From positions 1 to 20,145 of the forward strand of contig JAKLHJ010000005.1 in NCBI GenBank assembly GCA_022710205.1: a stretch of 20,145 nucleotides of DNA, read 5' to 3'. Position 1 is the stretch's first letter. The number at the start of each line of letters is the position of its first letter. Below are positions 20,131-20,145 of this stretch, piece by piece. A program made the translations under genes and the position numbers. Under the pieces are notes generated by a model. It was given only the letters and a program-made list of their open reading frames with translations, made no database searches and was not told where the DNA came from. The stretch comes from Patescibacteria group bacterium. GTDB taxonomy: Bacteria > Patescibacteriota > Minisyncoccia > Phycocordibacterales > UBA12445.

Positions 20131-20145
20131 ATGAAAAAAATATTT
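20131..20145 (+). CDS. Start of the next gene (partial)
   Basis: ATG at 20131 opens MKKIF and runs off the window. The AAGGAA SD and short spacing make it a likely start; the lysine-rich beginning would fit a signal peptide. Nothing more can be said. Confidence 0.6.

Overview
The window looks like a chromosomal segment of a Candidate Phyla Radiation (Patescibacteria, probably Parcubacteria-like) bacterium. The reasons are low-GC, tightly packed genes, many starts with no Shine-Dalgarno (SD) site sitting just behind extended -10 promoters, CPR-typical families (DUF5652, stand-alone thioredoxin-like and CcdA-like proteins, carboxypeptidase-regulatory-like surface proteins), and a fermentative phosphoketolase/acetate kinase pair. 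TGA is used as a stop (7932-7934 and 18004-18006), so the TGA=Gly code of Gracilibacteria/SR1 does not apply. The placement is inferred; no rRNA or ribosomal protein marker is present.

Layout. 1-1439: the tail of an upstream gene and a membrane sensor (periplasmic binding domain, one membrane helix, PAS, no kinase). 1440-2619: a hairpin-rich spacer, then on the minus strand the trans-translation pair smpB and ssrA (tmRNA, with a readable 22-residue tag). 2785-4502: the most striking part, about 1.7 kb with no credible protein gene but with a consensus promoter (TTGACA, 17 bp, TGC-TATACT), many perfect GC-rich stems including GNRA-capped ones, and a strong intrinsic terminator. I read it as one large structured non-coding RNA of a class I do not recognise. 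4626-6548: ftsH.

6579-8270: a small accessory patch with a Phd/YefM-RelE/ParE toxin-antitoxin pair, a helix-turn-helix/LAGLIDADG-like protein, a tRNA-Ile with the unusual anticodon UAU, and a degenerate second copy of the tRNA 3' end plus terminator. 8287-12169: phosphoketolase with a foldable leader, a 121-bp tandem repeat, then acetate kinase; together these turn sugar phosphate into acetyl phosphate and then ATP plus acetate. 12188-12306 may be a small RNA.

12339-15139: an envelope thiol-redox cluster (DUF5652, DUF1573, CcdA-like electron carrier, an unknown helical protein with cysteines, membrane-anchored thioredoxin-like protein). 15146-18485: a stand-alone multi-TM sensor-like protein divergent from a soluble histidine kinase and a single-domain response regulator, suggesting a split signalling system. 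18535-20115: a secreted or membrane protein with two carboxypeptidase-regulatory-like domains; the next gene starts at 20131.

The main points for follow-up are the large RNA, the tRNA-Ile(UAU) with its duplicated tail, the 121-bp tandem repeat, the palindrome at the ssrA 3' end, the xfp leader, and the unknown protein inside the redox cluster.
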